DNA from: Wuchereria bancrofti
Taxonomy: Eukaryota > Nematoda > Chromadorea > Rhabditida > Onchocercidae
Direction of reading: 5' to 3'
Length of the DNA: 64,000 nucleotides
Assembly: GCA_005281725.1 (NCBI GenBank)
Contig: SSBO01000012.1
Location: 22,791,965 to 22,855,964, forward strand
Made by a program: the position numbers and the translations under genes. The stretch's first letter is position 1. Each line of letters opens with the position of its first letter. Below the pieces are notes generated by a model. The model was not told the DNA's origin. It saw only the letters and a program-made list of their open reading frames with translations, and did no database searches. Of the stretch, positions 11,265-23,353 are shown piece by piece.

Positions 11265-14200
11265 ATGAAGACGTTACCATTATTTGTTATTGTGGCGCTT
11301 CTGGTTGTAGATGTTTTCTCACGGGAAGATGGTAAGAAAGATGACGTACGTGGTTCGGAAGATGAAAAAACGAAATATGGTACTATCATTGGAATCGATC
11401 TTGGCACCACATATAGGTTAGCCATTCTTTTGCACTTATTTTCATTCAAGCCAAGTTATAGAAGAGAAATTAAGAAGAAATATTGTGCCTTTTATATAAT
11501 TCATGCAATCCTTAACTGATTCACTGTAATGTAATAAGTAGAGGAAGAGAAAAAAACATCTTTTTCTAATAGACAATTTATTGATTATTTTCCATTGCTA
11601 ATTAAGTTACTTTCCAGTTATTTAATATTCTCATCTATAGAAAATGAAAATGATGGGGGACTGAATAATTTAGGCTAGTATTTTGTTCTCAAAATCCGTA
11701 ATGTCATAACCTTAGTCCTGCTTACAACGACGATTTAAGATGATATTAATGGTTACGAAGTGGTTAAAAAAAGTGTAAATTAGTCAAGTTGTGCTGGTTT
11801 AGTAATTCAAAGAAACGTAAAGAATTTAAGTAGTTAAAAACAATATTCTGCAGCTGTGTTGGAGTCTATAAAAATGGACGAGTGGAAATCATTGCAAATG
11901 AACAAGGTAATCGAATCACGCCATCATACGTTGCATTCACTGGTGAAGGCGGTGAGCGTCTTATTGGTGATGCAGCCAAAAATCAGTTAACAACGAATCC
12001 GGAAAATACTGTCTTTGATGTTAAACGTCTGATTGGCCGAGAGTACAAGGATTCAACTGTACAGCAAGATATTAAACATTGGCCTTTCAATGTAAGTTTT
12101 CTTTGTTGATTTAAAGATTTGCAAAAGAAAAAAATTTCTTATAAATGCGACTCAGTACTAAAATCTGAATTTTTTTAGGTTCTGGATAAAGGCAACAAAC
12201 CAATGGTACGAGTGGCAGTTGGTAAAAACGAAAAAACCTTCGCACCTGAGGAGATTTCAGCAATGGTTCTTGGCAAAATGAAGGAAATTGCGGAAGCATA
12301 TCTAGGAAAGGAAGTAAAACATGCAGTCGTTACGGTACCTGCTTACTTTAATGATGCACAACGTCAAGCTACCAAAGATGCAGGTACTATTGCCGGTCTC
12401 AATGTTGTTCGTATCATCAATGAACCTACAGCTGCCGCTATTGCATATGGATTGGATAAGAAGGAAGGCAAGTTTTGTGTGACATTTCTTTTAGGTCACT
12501 CTACTACTTGTAAGGTGTGTTTGTAGTGACATTTCGCGCTTTCTTCAATTATGTGATCCTCAAAATGTCAGTTGCTTAAATTTCTGGATTATCTGTTATT
12601 CAATATATTTAAATATTTGTTGTACTGTTCGACCTAAATTGAATAAAGTTTGGAGGTTTTTGGGGTTTAATCTTTTACAAATATGAGATTTGAAGATGTT
12701 AGTATGTAATAGGGAATTATTTCAGGTGAACGCAATATTCTCGTTTTCGATCTTGGTGGTGGTACTTTTGATGTGTCGATGTTGACAATTGATAATGGTG
12801 TTTTCGAAGTGTTGGCTACTAATGGTGATACTCATTTGGGTGGTGAAGATTTTGACCAGCGAGTTATGGAACATTTCATTAAAGTGTTCAAGAAAAAGAC
12901 TGGCAAAGATTTACGGAAAGATACTCGTGCTGTGCAGAAATTACGACGTGAAGTGGAAAAGGCTAAGCGAGCGCTGTCTACACAGCATCAAGTACGACTG
13001 GAAATCGAATCGTTGTATGACAACGAAGATTTCTCTGAAACATTAACAAGAGCTAAATTTGAGTCATTAAATATGGATTTATTCCGTTCAACATTGAAAC
13101 CAGTACAGAAGGTTAGTTTCTATTGAGAATTAATTTTGTATTTGCTTCTAGATACTTGGATGTTTTATTTTCATATCTCCTATAACCATTTAAAATATGA
13201 TTTACTCAAAACGCTTGATAATATCTTTTTCTAGGTTTTGGAAGATTCTGATATCCAGAAAAAGGATGTTGACGAAATTGTTCTTGTCGGTGGTTCTACA
13301 CGTATTCCTAAAGTGCAGGAACTTCTTAAGGAATTCTTTAATGGAAAGGTTAAACTTTTTTATGTATTGATTTCTGAACAAAATTAAAGGATGCGATCTT
13401 CAAAGTTTTATATTGAAATTTTAGATGTGATGTTGATTTAATACTAAATTATATGTGGTTTACAGGAACCATCACGCGGTATTAATCCAGATGAAGCTGT
13501 GGCATATGGTGCAGCAGTTCAGGCTGGTGTTATTTCGGGTGAAGAAAGTACTGGTGACATTGTATTGTTAGATGTGAATCCTTTGACCCTTGGTATTGAA
13601 ACAATTGGCGGTGTTATGACCAAACTCATTCAGAGAAACACTGTTATTCCTACCAAGAAGAGTCAGATTTTCTCTACGGCAGCTGATAACCAGCCAACAG
13701 TCACTATCCAGGTTTGCTTTTTTAGCAATCGGATATAATTTTTTCTCAAAAAACTGGAAGCACCTCGTACTCATATAAGTTTATATAAATAAATGTATAG
13801 CAGAGGGAGCTTATTAGGAAATGAGACCTGCATATACTGAAATTCATGAATTTGATCAATGAGTCAATGCTTCAGGTTTATGAAGGCGAACGACCAATGA
13901 CAAAAGACAACCACATCTTGGGCAAGTTTGATTTGACCGGTATCCCACCTGCACCACGAGGCGTACCACAAATTGAGGTTACGTTTGAAATTGATGTGAA
14001 TGGCATTCTACATGTCACAGCGGAGGATAAGGGTACTGGAAACAAAAATAAAATTACGATCACAAATGATCATAATCGATTGTCACCGGAAGATATTGAA
14101 AGGATGATAAATGATGCAGAGAAATTCGCCGATGAAGACAAGAAGGTTTCTTTCTAGCTTGTTCTGTTTCTGTGATGTTTCAAGTTTTTAGCTTTTTTTT

Positions 14201-14818
14201 TTTTTTTTGAGGTTTTTTCGAGTTTTTTTTTTTTTACTTACAACAAGAATATTCCAGGTGAAGGAACAGGTGGAGGCAAGGAACGAGTTAGAAAGTTATG
14301 CATATTCACTGAAGAACCAAATTAGTGATAAAGATAAATTGGGTGGTAAATTGGATGATAGTGACAAGAAAACGATTGAAACTGCCCTTGATGATGCGAT
14401 ATCATGGCTTGAAAGCCACAAGGTAGGTTTTTATTTTTTTTGTTCGTTACTTGGCGAAAAAGTGCGATATTTCGTGAAGTTTTCCGAAGGATAAAAATCT
14501 TTGAGCCGAGCAATCATATACTTCTCCAGTCTAAAGTACTTCTTCTTTTGTCATTATAGAAAAGTAGCGCAAGTTGAAGGAACCTTTATTTTACTTTTTT
14601 GTATAAATAGGATTTGTATTTCATGAGTATGTGAATTTAATTGTTTTGCAGTTACAATATGCATATATTCTTTTCAGGATGCATCTGTTGAGGAATTGCA
14701 AGAGCATAAGAAAGAACTGGAAAATAAAGTACAACCGATTATTAGCAAGTTGTACAAGGATCAGGGTGCACCACCGCCAGAAGGTGCTGCACCAAGCGAG
14801 GATAAGGATGAGCTTTAG
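11265..14818 (+). CDS. HSPA5: Endoplasmic reticulum chaperone BiP/GRP78 (HSPA5)
   Basis: BiP is the ER-lumen Hsp70, an ATP-driven chaperone and unfolded-protein-response sensor. Nine exons join in phase: 11265-11416, 11854-12091, 12179-12467, 12726-13111, 13235-13348, 13466-13711, 13876-14145, 14258-14422, 14678-14818, giving 666 aa. Residues 1-19 form a signal peptide ([19 protein letters not shown]). Nucleotide-binding motifs include [19 protein letters not shown] and VGGSTRIPK; the interdomain and substrate-binding parts contain NPLTLGIET and [17 protein letters not shown]. The C-terminus is KDEL, the ER-retrieval signal. Intron 3 appears to be GC-AG (donor GCAAGT at 12468). A TTTCAG acceptor ends at 11261, three bases before the ATG. 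The 27-residue acidic/basic linker after the signal peptide is longer than in vertebrates. Identity is certain. Confidence 0.98.
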
Positions 14819-17350
14819 AAAATTTCAGTCATTTTTCTTTTTCCTTGTTTTCAGATGATTTTATGCGAGTGAGGATCTTGGAAAAGTCGGGTTTAATTAG
14901 CGTCATGACCTCGTATTTTGTTTGTTGTTTAACAAGGTCAGGATGTTAACCACCTGTCCTCCATACATTAATTAGCATATTTCGAAATGGCCCATATATC
15001 TGAAACGTGTCACTTTTGAGTACCACTTTTTGGATAAGTCGTTCCTAGTTCTGCTTCCTGTTTAATTTATAGTAAATTCCGGTCTCATTTATAGTTGGTC
15101 AGGTTGACGTTTATTCTTTTTTTTCATGATGGACGTGATTTAATAGTTACAATAGTAATAATGGGATATTTTTCCAAAACTAGCAATTTTTGGTCTCAGG
15201 TCGTATCACTTAATTTGCAATATGTCTTAACGAAAAATAAAATCCAAGTAAATATACATAGGTGCATAATAGCACAGTTTACTGCCAGTTCCTCATCACA
15301 TCAAGTATGTCTGGTGTTGTATCAGTTTTAATTAACTGAAGTTCTTGCGGTAATTCTTATTTCATTTCATTTCATTGGATTTATATGCGTTCGTTTTTTG
15401 TACATTTTTCCCCACCAACTTTAATTGATGATATTTCATCTGTGTTGTAGAAATGTGTTGCATATATTTATATATGTTACGTTTCGTTTGTTTGTTTATC
15501 GCTATAGGATAATAAAATTTATATTTATGATCACCGAAGGATAAACGTCGATATGATAATAAAAATGATTTGAAATGACTTTATTCAAATATCAGTTTTG
15601 AAAATGATTAAAATATCTTCCACACATCTTACTGAAAAATTATGGAATTATGCACAGTAGGAAGAAGAATCAGGAATAAATGACAATTGTTATTTGTCAT
15701 TTTGTCATTTGTGATGCAATGATTGCGGAAGAAGGAGTGGAGGTATAACAGTGATGCATTATTAATACAACTGGAATATTAGGGCTTAAAAGCTCTTAAG
15801 TGATTGATGTTTTCAACAACAGGAGGGTTATATTACGAAAGAGTGCATGGTTTGAAAATTCCTCCAAAATTTCAAAACTTTACATTTAGATTGAAATTTT
15901 GAAAAGAAAGTACTATGGTAAAATATTTAGATGATCTATGAATGTGGTCGTTTTTTGATTTCGTTTTTGAAGAAAAACTAAAGATTTTGTTGTTTACATA
16001 CTCAATTTGCCAATACTCACCGTTTAATTCATTTCATTTCATTTTATTGATTTGTTTAATTTAATCCAATTCAAATGATAAAAATTTGGTGAACATTTTT
16101 GATAGCCTTAGTATGCTATTTCTTATAAAACAGATTTGTACTGGAAAAAAATTAGATTTAAATCTTGGCAAATGTTACATATATTACAAAATCTATTTTA
16201 TAAGATAGCAAAAAAGGAAATATTATTTTATGTTTGAAATTAAAATTAATGCTTCAAAATTTAATTTCTTGTTAAACAGAGTTGAAATTAATCTCCAAAG
16301 TCAACTGTTTTGAAATCTGTTAAATGAATTCATTTCAAATAAATAACTACTTCCTTACAAGATTCCATGATAAGATCATGCAAATCATATTGTTCCTTTT
16401 TTAAATTAAAAAAATTTTTGATTATAGTTTTGTAGATTTAACTTTCCTTTATCGAATTTTTACTGGACTTCAAACTAACTATAAAATACTTTTGTTATGT
16501 AATTCGAGGAAAGAAAAAAAAGAGCTTCACTAATTTATACAATTCTAAATAAAGTAGTAACTCGATGTCAAAAAGTGTGTCCTACTAAACAATCAGTAAA
16601 ATTGAAAACTTTATTCTAGCAGCGATTCTAATAGCCCATAAAGAACTCAAATTCCAAATTCGTTTAATGACAAAGTGAATGATCTTGATTACGGATAGCT
16701 TTTTCAAAAGGTTGTTCCGGTAAAGAAATAATTTAAGCCTAAATAATGTGAAAAGTTCAGCTTGTAGAATATCAAGTTCACAAAAATGTGTTCATATCAT
16801 ACGGAACTTTAGGCTTTCTTTTTCAAACCTGAATTAATGGTCCATTTTAGAAATAGTATGTGTGGAAGATAATAGAAAATTGAAAATTTACTCCAACAAA
16901 AAAGAAAACAAAAAAAAAAAACAGCAATTAAAATGAATATGGAACGAATTTATTATCAGTTATGAATATTAAATTCATGGCTGATAATGATATCAAGCTT
17001 TACCGATAATATATCGAACTTATTCAAATATGTTATGAAAGTAACAGTGTTATATATTAAATCAGTCAAAAGAAGCAAAAGCATCCCTAAAAGCATCGAA
17101 ATTTTATGCAATGATAAGTTATTCCTTCAGCAACAAATTTTACTTTCTAACAAAAGATAATTTTTCAAAACAAAAATTAAATGACAGAGGTGCTCATTTA
17201 TCTTTTCCATTTCTTATTCTTTATTTTCGTCAAATATCAAAATGTTAATATATAATTATGTTCCTTATATTCTCATAAAAATTTATGAAGGAATATCCAT
17301 AATGAGAAACAATTGATTGTAAATAATCGGTTATAAATAAATTAAGACCA
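14819..17350. other. Convergent 3' flanks of BiP and PSMA1
   Basis: This spacer lies between two genes that end facing each other. AATAAA-type signals for BiP are present near 15237-15242 and 15511-15516. No exon-like frame is convincing. A TTTCATTTCATT simple repeat occurs near 15359 and again near 16028. Confidence 0.55.
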
Positions 17351-20300
17351 TCATAACTGCATAGGTTCTGTCGTTCCTTGTTGCTGAAAAAAAGTTTACG
17401 TTTATAACAAAGAAATTTTTATAAATTCAATAAACATAAAATCTAACTCGTACAATACAGCATAAAACTATGATCAAATGAGTGAAAGTGTAAATAAGTA
17501 CACTGAAGACATAGGGCTTAGAAAGAACTATTGGAAATTAAGTGAAAATAATAAAATTTTTGCTATTGGTATCGAAATGTTCAAATGAAATTATAAACTT
17601 ACTTCACCGCCAGTTTGTTGACCGGTTCTCGGAACTCCTGCAATACGATCTAAAAATGGTTGCACATCGTCATCTTCCATTACTTTGAACGGTGTACCTT
17701 TACCCACAACAGCAATTGTTGTATTCTGTAATTGTTGTTATATCAAGCTGATAAATTACAAATTATACAGAAAAATCTAATCTTGTCAAACAAAAAAAAA
17801 AAGAAAAAAAATATGTCAATTAAATATTACATTTACATAAAAAAAATTTGTTTTTTTTTTTTTCCTTTTTTGAAGTGCAAAAGTAATCAATGCATAAAAA
17901 CAGAATACTAATTATCAGATCTGTAGTAATCAATTTTTAAATCTAAACAGAAATCATGTGAAAGAGGAAATTACCTTTTTTGATAAGCTATCCTCAGCGG
18001 GTAATGTATCTCTTAGTGCTAGCAAGGCAAACTCAACCAACTGTTCAACATTTGCTGTAAAATATGCACATAAAGTTTAAACTTGCTTTCAAAATTTTTC
18101 TGACTAAATGATAAATGACAAACATTTTTTGAAAAAAAAAAAAAATTCTACAGTCGAAATGGATAATCCATATATAGATTCATTTCTAAACACAAACCAG
18201 CAGGAAATTGGTCTAAATTCCGCTCCAGATACGTACGTGCGCTTTGAGAACGAGCGCCTATTGAGCACGCCAATGTTTCGACGACTTCTGCTGATGGATC
18301 GGTCTTCACGATATGTGTTCCTCTTTCCTGAAATATGAAACAGAAAAATTGGTCATCATATCATCACTTTTTTCAAAAATGAAAAATATGCTATGGGTAA
18401 ACAATAAGATTATGAATAATACCCATAGAGTGTTATCAAGGTGTCGAAATGCGCTGTTTTATAAAAAAAAAAAAAATCATAGATCAACGATCAACTATCA
18501 AAAAATATCATAAATATCATAGATTACTTCTAAAATACAAACACTTTGAGTTAAGTGTGTAGTTGAGCTTTATCACTGCAGTACATAAAGAATTATTCAA
18601 TACGTAAATTGGTCCACACTAGTGATTATGATGTGCAGAAAATTTTTGTTGCCAGATCTTCAATGTCACAATCAAAATAAAAGTTAAAAAAGGCATATGA
18701 CAAACTTACATCATAACCAGCAATAACAAGTCCAACACCGAATGGACGTCTTCCGTAAATTTGTGTATTTGCCTGCAGTTCTGGAAAAGTTTTTGTAAAA
18801 ATTAAGAAAAATCAATCATTTTCATTTGTAAACTTTATATTAAAAAATTTGCTCGAAAATTTTGAATTTAACGAAAAAGATATTTTGTTTCGAAAAGCTT
18901 TGTATGTTCTCCAATTTAGGATATGCAAATTTTGAATCAGTCTATAACGGTATATCTTTTACAAATCTGCAGTTTCTATACAATATTCTTATCCTAATCA
19001 TCCATGTTATACGATATATGTAAACACTTTCAATAATCTTTTCTAAACAATAAATTTTTAATAAAAAATGCTACAGCACAATGAACCCACTTAGTTGAAT
19101 GCGATTGTTTAAAACCTGAATGGGGACTGGCTCTTTGTAATCCCATCTCCACGATGAACATTCAGTTTGCAAAAAACGCCTAAAGCAAACTTCAACTGAA
19201 TAGAATTTTAAGAATGTAGAAAAATCCATTACAGGAAAGAAAAAGATAAGCATTTATTCTTGTTAAGTTCCCTTAGTAATGGATTCTCTTTTCAACAGAT
19301 TTTGATAATAAGTGATATTTGATTTCACTAGTATAAACACATACCAAACTGTAATGAAAATAAAAGAAGCCAGCAAATTACTGCCTAACGATTGACTTTT
19401 AACTAATAACTTGTTTAGCGAAACATAAACATGTAACCAGATATACTTCAAACTGTAGGAGTAAAAAAAAAAAAAAAAATCAATACTAACGCAAGTATGC
19501 GACCATCAGAAAGAAGACCCGCAATGGAAACACCGGCATGTGTGTCCAGTTCATAAATTTTTTTCTGATGCGAACATAGTTCATTTGCAGCACGCTGGAA
19601 ATTTATAAGATACATTAATGATTTCAATTACTTCCAACAGAATTGAACTTCAAATATTTTTTCCTCAACAAATGCCATATACGGTTCAGTCATATACCAT
19701 AATAAACTTGGTAAAATTAAGAAAGTTCGAATAGTATATGAATGATATGTAATGCAAACAGCGTATATAGGAAATATTATATATTTGCTATCCCAAGATG
19801 TATACTAGGATTAATTATATAATCGATATTAGATCACATATAACGATAAAGAAATAATCACAATTATATCATAGTAATCATATTGATATGCGCGAATAGA
19901 CGTATTTATTGGATCTTTTAATGAAGAGCTGTGAACAGTAACAAAAGATCAATTAAGAAACAGTTATATAAATTTCATTTATAAACTTCACCTTCAATGC
20001 TACCAGAACAGCATGCGTATTGCTTTTCACTCCGACAGTAGCACTACCTTGCTTCATTGCTTCCACAGCATAATCAACCTGATGAAGTCGACCCTAAAAT
20101 AATGACAGATAGTGAATAAATCTTTCTGAACTACACCTATAATTAAAAAACTCATTGATTGTAGAATAGAGCAAGGTAAAATTTTGAAATCTAATTTTTA
20201 TGATTAGAAATACAAAGATACAAAGAATGAGTTTAACAGTGATAAAAATGCGAAAAAATTGTCATTAACTTTAACATACAATGAATTATCACGTATATGA

Positions 20301-20393
20301 ACACGTGAATTTGTCACCGTGAAACTATCAAGCATTGGAAATTACCTGAGGACTCCAAACCGTAACATCGCTGTCGTACTGGTTACGAAACAT
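17351..20393 (-). CDS. pas-6: 20S proteasome subunit alpha type-1 (PSMA1)
   Basis: One of the seven alpha subunits that form the outer gate ring of the 20S proteasome. Nine exons on the minus strand, 5' to 3': 20346-20393, 19992-20093, 19491-19594, 19091-19179, 18710-18780, 18198-18327, 17975-18054, 17603-17725, 17351-17383; total 259 aa, the usual length. The N-terminal alpha signature reads [20 protein letters not shown], followed by the KQGSATVG strand, the [10 protein letters not shown] motif and the [14 protein letters not shown] block. Two very short exons (16 codons first, 11 last) are supported by phase. The start Met lies seven bases after a CTTCCAG acceptor (20401-20402 on this strand), suggesting trans-splicing. 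It is 835 bases downstream of the V-ATPase subunit e gene in the same direction. Confidence 0.97.
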
Positions 20394-20402
20394 CTTTTAT
20401 CT

Positions 20403-21227
20403 GGAAGTAATTTAAAAATAACTTTATCTAGGAAAAGTTCTTCAATATACTTTAGTTTCCGATATGTTTAACCTGCACCAATTTCTAATCCTTATCCTAA
20501 AACTAACTGTATCAAACATGTCATGAAGCTAACTATCATTAATCAAGCACGTCTTCATTATCTTAAAGATACCGTCTCCTTTGTAGTAAAACTGAAAATA
20601 AATTAGTGAAAATAACAAAACGAAATAATTTATAATAAAGTCATCAACATTCAATTTCCTAGTTGAAATGTAAGCTTATCAGAAATGACTTAGAAATTGT
20701 TTACTAATCAAATCAATAATTTTATTTCAAATCAATTACAAGCAAAAGTGAAATACGATGCACTCTTACATATATCCTAACATATCACAATTGCAAAAAC
20801 TTTGAAAAGTTTATTAATATATGAATGTACTGTACAAAGAGAACAAAACAGTGCTTCCAAAAAGTAAAACATCAATTAAATGTGTAAACAGAGAGAGAAA
20901 TGTGTATTTGAAGAAATTTGATCAGCTGCATTCCTGTGAAGAATAGATGAGGAACTGCTTGAATAAAAGAACTACGGGAAAATCGGAAACAATTAATTTG
21001 AAGTCTGATTCTGCAGGATTTTTGAAGCAGTGAAGTATTTGAAGACAGATAAAACATAAGAGATTGCATATCATTCTCAATTAATCTATGTAAATTTTAT
21101 TTCATCTTCTATTCATGAAGTTCCATTCGACAGACATTAATTACATTATCACAATATATACGGAATTGATTGTACTCTAAACGAAAAAAAAAGATAAGCT
21201 ATTCAACAGCAAATAAGTAACTGTATT
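20403..21227. other. Spacer between V-ATPase subunit e and PSMA1
   Basis: These 825 bases separate two minus-strand genes. A further TTTTCAG acceptor-like site near 20596 (minus strand) suggests an untranslated leader exon or an alternative trans-splice site for PSMA1. No protein-like frame is convincing; the 65-codon minus-strand frame at 20872-21069 has no recognisable motif. Confidence 0.45.
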
Positions 21228-21873
21228 TTAAGATGGAACAAGTTCCTTCGCATCGCCCCACTTCTCCGAAATCCAACGTATTGTCCTAACTGGCAACTGA
21301 GGGCCAATAAGAGGATTTAACTGATGCAAATAAACCAAAATCCAGAAAAGCCAACAACAACAAGCGGTTAATACAATCATCGTTTGGATTATTCCTGCAA
21401 TAACTATACAGATGAACTGGACATTAAACTGAAGCAAAAATGTTATAAAGTAAAGGTAAAAACAAAGTACTCAATTTCACTATAGTTACATACCATTTTT
21501 TTCAAATTTAAGCCATCCCTTAAGGTTGTGTTATGCTTACAAAAAAGGTGGGTGATGTTTATTCTTGATCTGAGAATAATTCATCAGCAAATAATTAGCA
21601 AAAAAATCAAACACTCATTCGAATAATTAAAACTGCTAAGATCTCAATTAAAACAGTGACATTTTACAAAATTAAACGCTTAATAAATTCTTGAATTGTC
21701 ATAAACTGATTTGGGACAGAAATTATAAGAATACATTTAAATATGAATTTAAAAAAAAAAAATGCCATGCATAGTATACCTCGATTTGGTCCTTTTGGCA
21801 CAATGAATGGACCACCAACGCCTACAATCACCCAAAATGCTGTAACTGTAAATACTAGGATGATTACACCCAT
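21228..21873 (-). CDS. vha-17: V-type H+-ATPase V0 subunit e
   Basis: Subunit e is a small two-helix protein of the membrane V0 sector of the vacuolar proton pump. Exons 21780-21873 and 21228-21394 encode 86 aa. Helix 1 covers about residues 2-24 and ends in the signature GGPFIVPKGPNRG. Helix 2 covers about 33-52 and is followed by HQLNPLIGPQ and RTIRWISEKWGD, typical of nematode VHA-17. A TTTCAG acceptor lies 12 bases before the ATG. The upstream neighbour, 707 bases away and divergently transcribed, is ribonuclease kappa, also reported as a V0 accessory subunit. The PSMA1 gene follows in the same direction. Confidence 0.95.
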
Positions 21874-22580
21874 TTTTATAAATCCTGAAATGAACAGAAT
21901 TAACAATTTTTCCTCATTACACATTGTCATATACATTTATCTTTTATGTTAATCAAGAAAATGTGATAACCCTCTGAAATTCCCGTAGGAAACATTCCTG
22001 ATAATTCCACTTGCAAAATGTTAGTGAAATGTTAGCTAATGGTTGCAAATGAACTGAATGATTTCAGTGAATGAATATATTGCATAATTTAATACGGTAT
22101 GATATGATATGATAAGGATATTCTAGGATATTTTACCTATTTGATAAAAGATAGAGAAAAGGAATCGGGAAATTTCGTGATAAGATAAAGTTAAATTATA
22201 GGATGCACAAAAGACATAATATTCATAAACCATAGACATATTCCGCTAAAATGATAACTTAGATAGATAGAAAAGGAACATATTACTATTAACCACCGAT
22301 CTCTCAATTTGCATCCCTCGAACAACACCAAGAAATCTCGGGAATGAAGAAACAACTCATTCAATTAGTGTTGTTGCACAACGATACCACGTATTGCCTA
22401 AAGACTAAAGATTAAAGATTATGAGCAGCTGTTGCAGCGCTACATTTATGATAGATCGGAGATGTTGGATCATTTTAATTAAGGGAGAATGGTCTGTTCC
22501 AGATGTAAGAATTTAACCTTTGACCTCGATTGTTGTTTATGTCATTTTGAGCATCTCATGTAATTTCAGGTTATGCAAAA
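21874..22580. promoter_or_regulatory. Divergent promoter between subunit e and RNASEK
   Basis: About 700 bases separate the two start codons. A region of higher complexity around 22290-22450 (contains CCAAT-free but GC-richer sequence and GATCTCTC/GAGCAGCTG-like words) may hold shared promoter elements. No TATA box or known motif is clear. Acceptor-like TTTCAG sites lie 12 bases before each ATG, so both transcripts are probably trans-spliced. Confidence 0.4.
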
Positions 22581-23353
22581 ATGAGACTATGTCCAATATG
22601 CGGACCAAAGCTTTCAGCTTTTTGGTAAGTAATTGAATAAGATAGTAATACTTATAAAATATTTTTAAATCGTTACTATTTCTTCTAATTTTTTATAACT
22701 AATTCATTTATGAAATGATAGTGATAGATTTGAATGTGTGACAAAATAGAATGAATGTGTATTTTTGATTAGATAATATGGAAGTTTTATTTGTTTAAAT
22801 TTATGAATAATAAAATTTTTTTGTATTTTAGCATGATAATGTCAGTTTGGGGTGTTTTTTTCCTTGGTTTGCTTGGTGTATTTTTCTACGTTCAAGCAGT
22901 AAATTTATTCCCTGATCTTCATTTTGAAGAGGAAGAATCATTGGCTTTGCCATTAACAACTGCGTCAGTTATTTTGCTTCATTCTTTTTTTTTTTTTGGA
23001 ATTTAAACTATTTTCTACTGAAAAATAAAATCAATAATATAGTTGACTTAATGCTTATAACGAATTGATTCATTGATTACTTAATATCTCGATGCAGTGT
23101 TATTCATTGATATGCATAGAAATGCTGAAGTTATTTTCTCTTCTCTCAGAAAGAAATAGCTATTGTTTCTATTTTGCACAATCATTTCACATCAACAATG
23201 TATGTGACGAATAACTAAACTATTTTTTTTAGCGTAATTGAGGATAAATATGCGGAAAAGGCGACGCAATGCTGGGTAGCTGCTGGTATGTATCTTGTCA
23301 CATTGATTATTGTTTTCTGGCAGAACAAATTCAACTCTACAACAATATTTTGA
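22581..23353 (+). CDS. RNASEK: Ribonuclease kappa (RNASEK; V-ATPase V0 subunit f)
   Basis: Exons 22581-22624, 22832-22963 and 23233-23353 give 98 aa. The protein has the family's N-terminal CGPKLSAFCMIMSVWGV block (Cys-Gly-Pro-Lys then helix 1), a short luminal acidic loop (HFEEEE), and a second helix preceded by CWVAAGMYL. These features match the RNase kappa family, small two-helix proteins described first as a ribonuclease and later identified as an accessory subunit of the V-ATPase V0 sector required for endocytic acidification. The exon 2 donor was placed at 22964 (GTCAGT) because only this phase reads into the conserved last exon. A TTTCAG acceptor ends at 22569. The gene is head to head with V-ATPase subunit e. 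Confidence 0.92.

Noticed and set aside
11258..11449. Antisense open frame over BiP exon 1
   Set aside because: A shadow of a strongly conserved coding exon; no splice or family evidence.
21743..21952. Plus-strand open frame over V-ATPase subunit e exon 1
   Set aside because: It is antisense to the conserved GGPFIVPKGPNRG exon and has no recognisable features.
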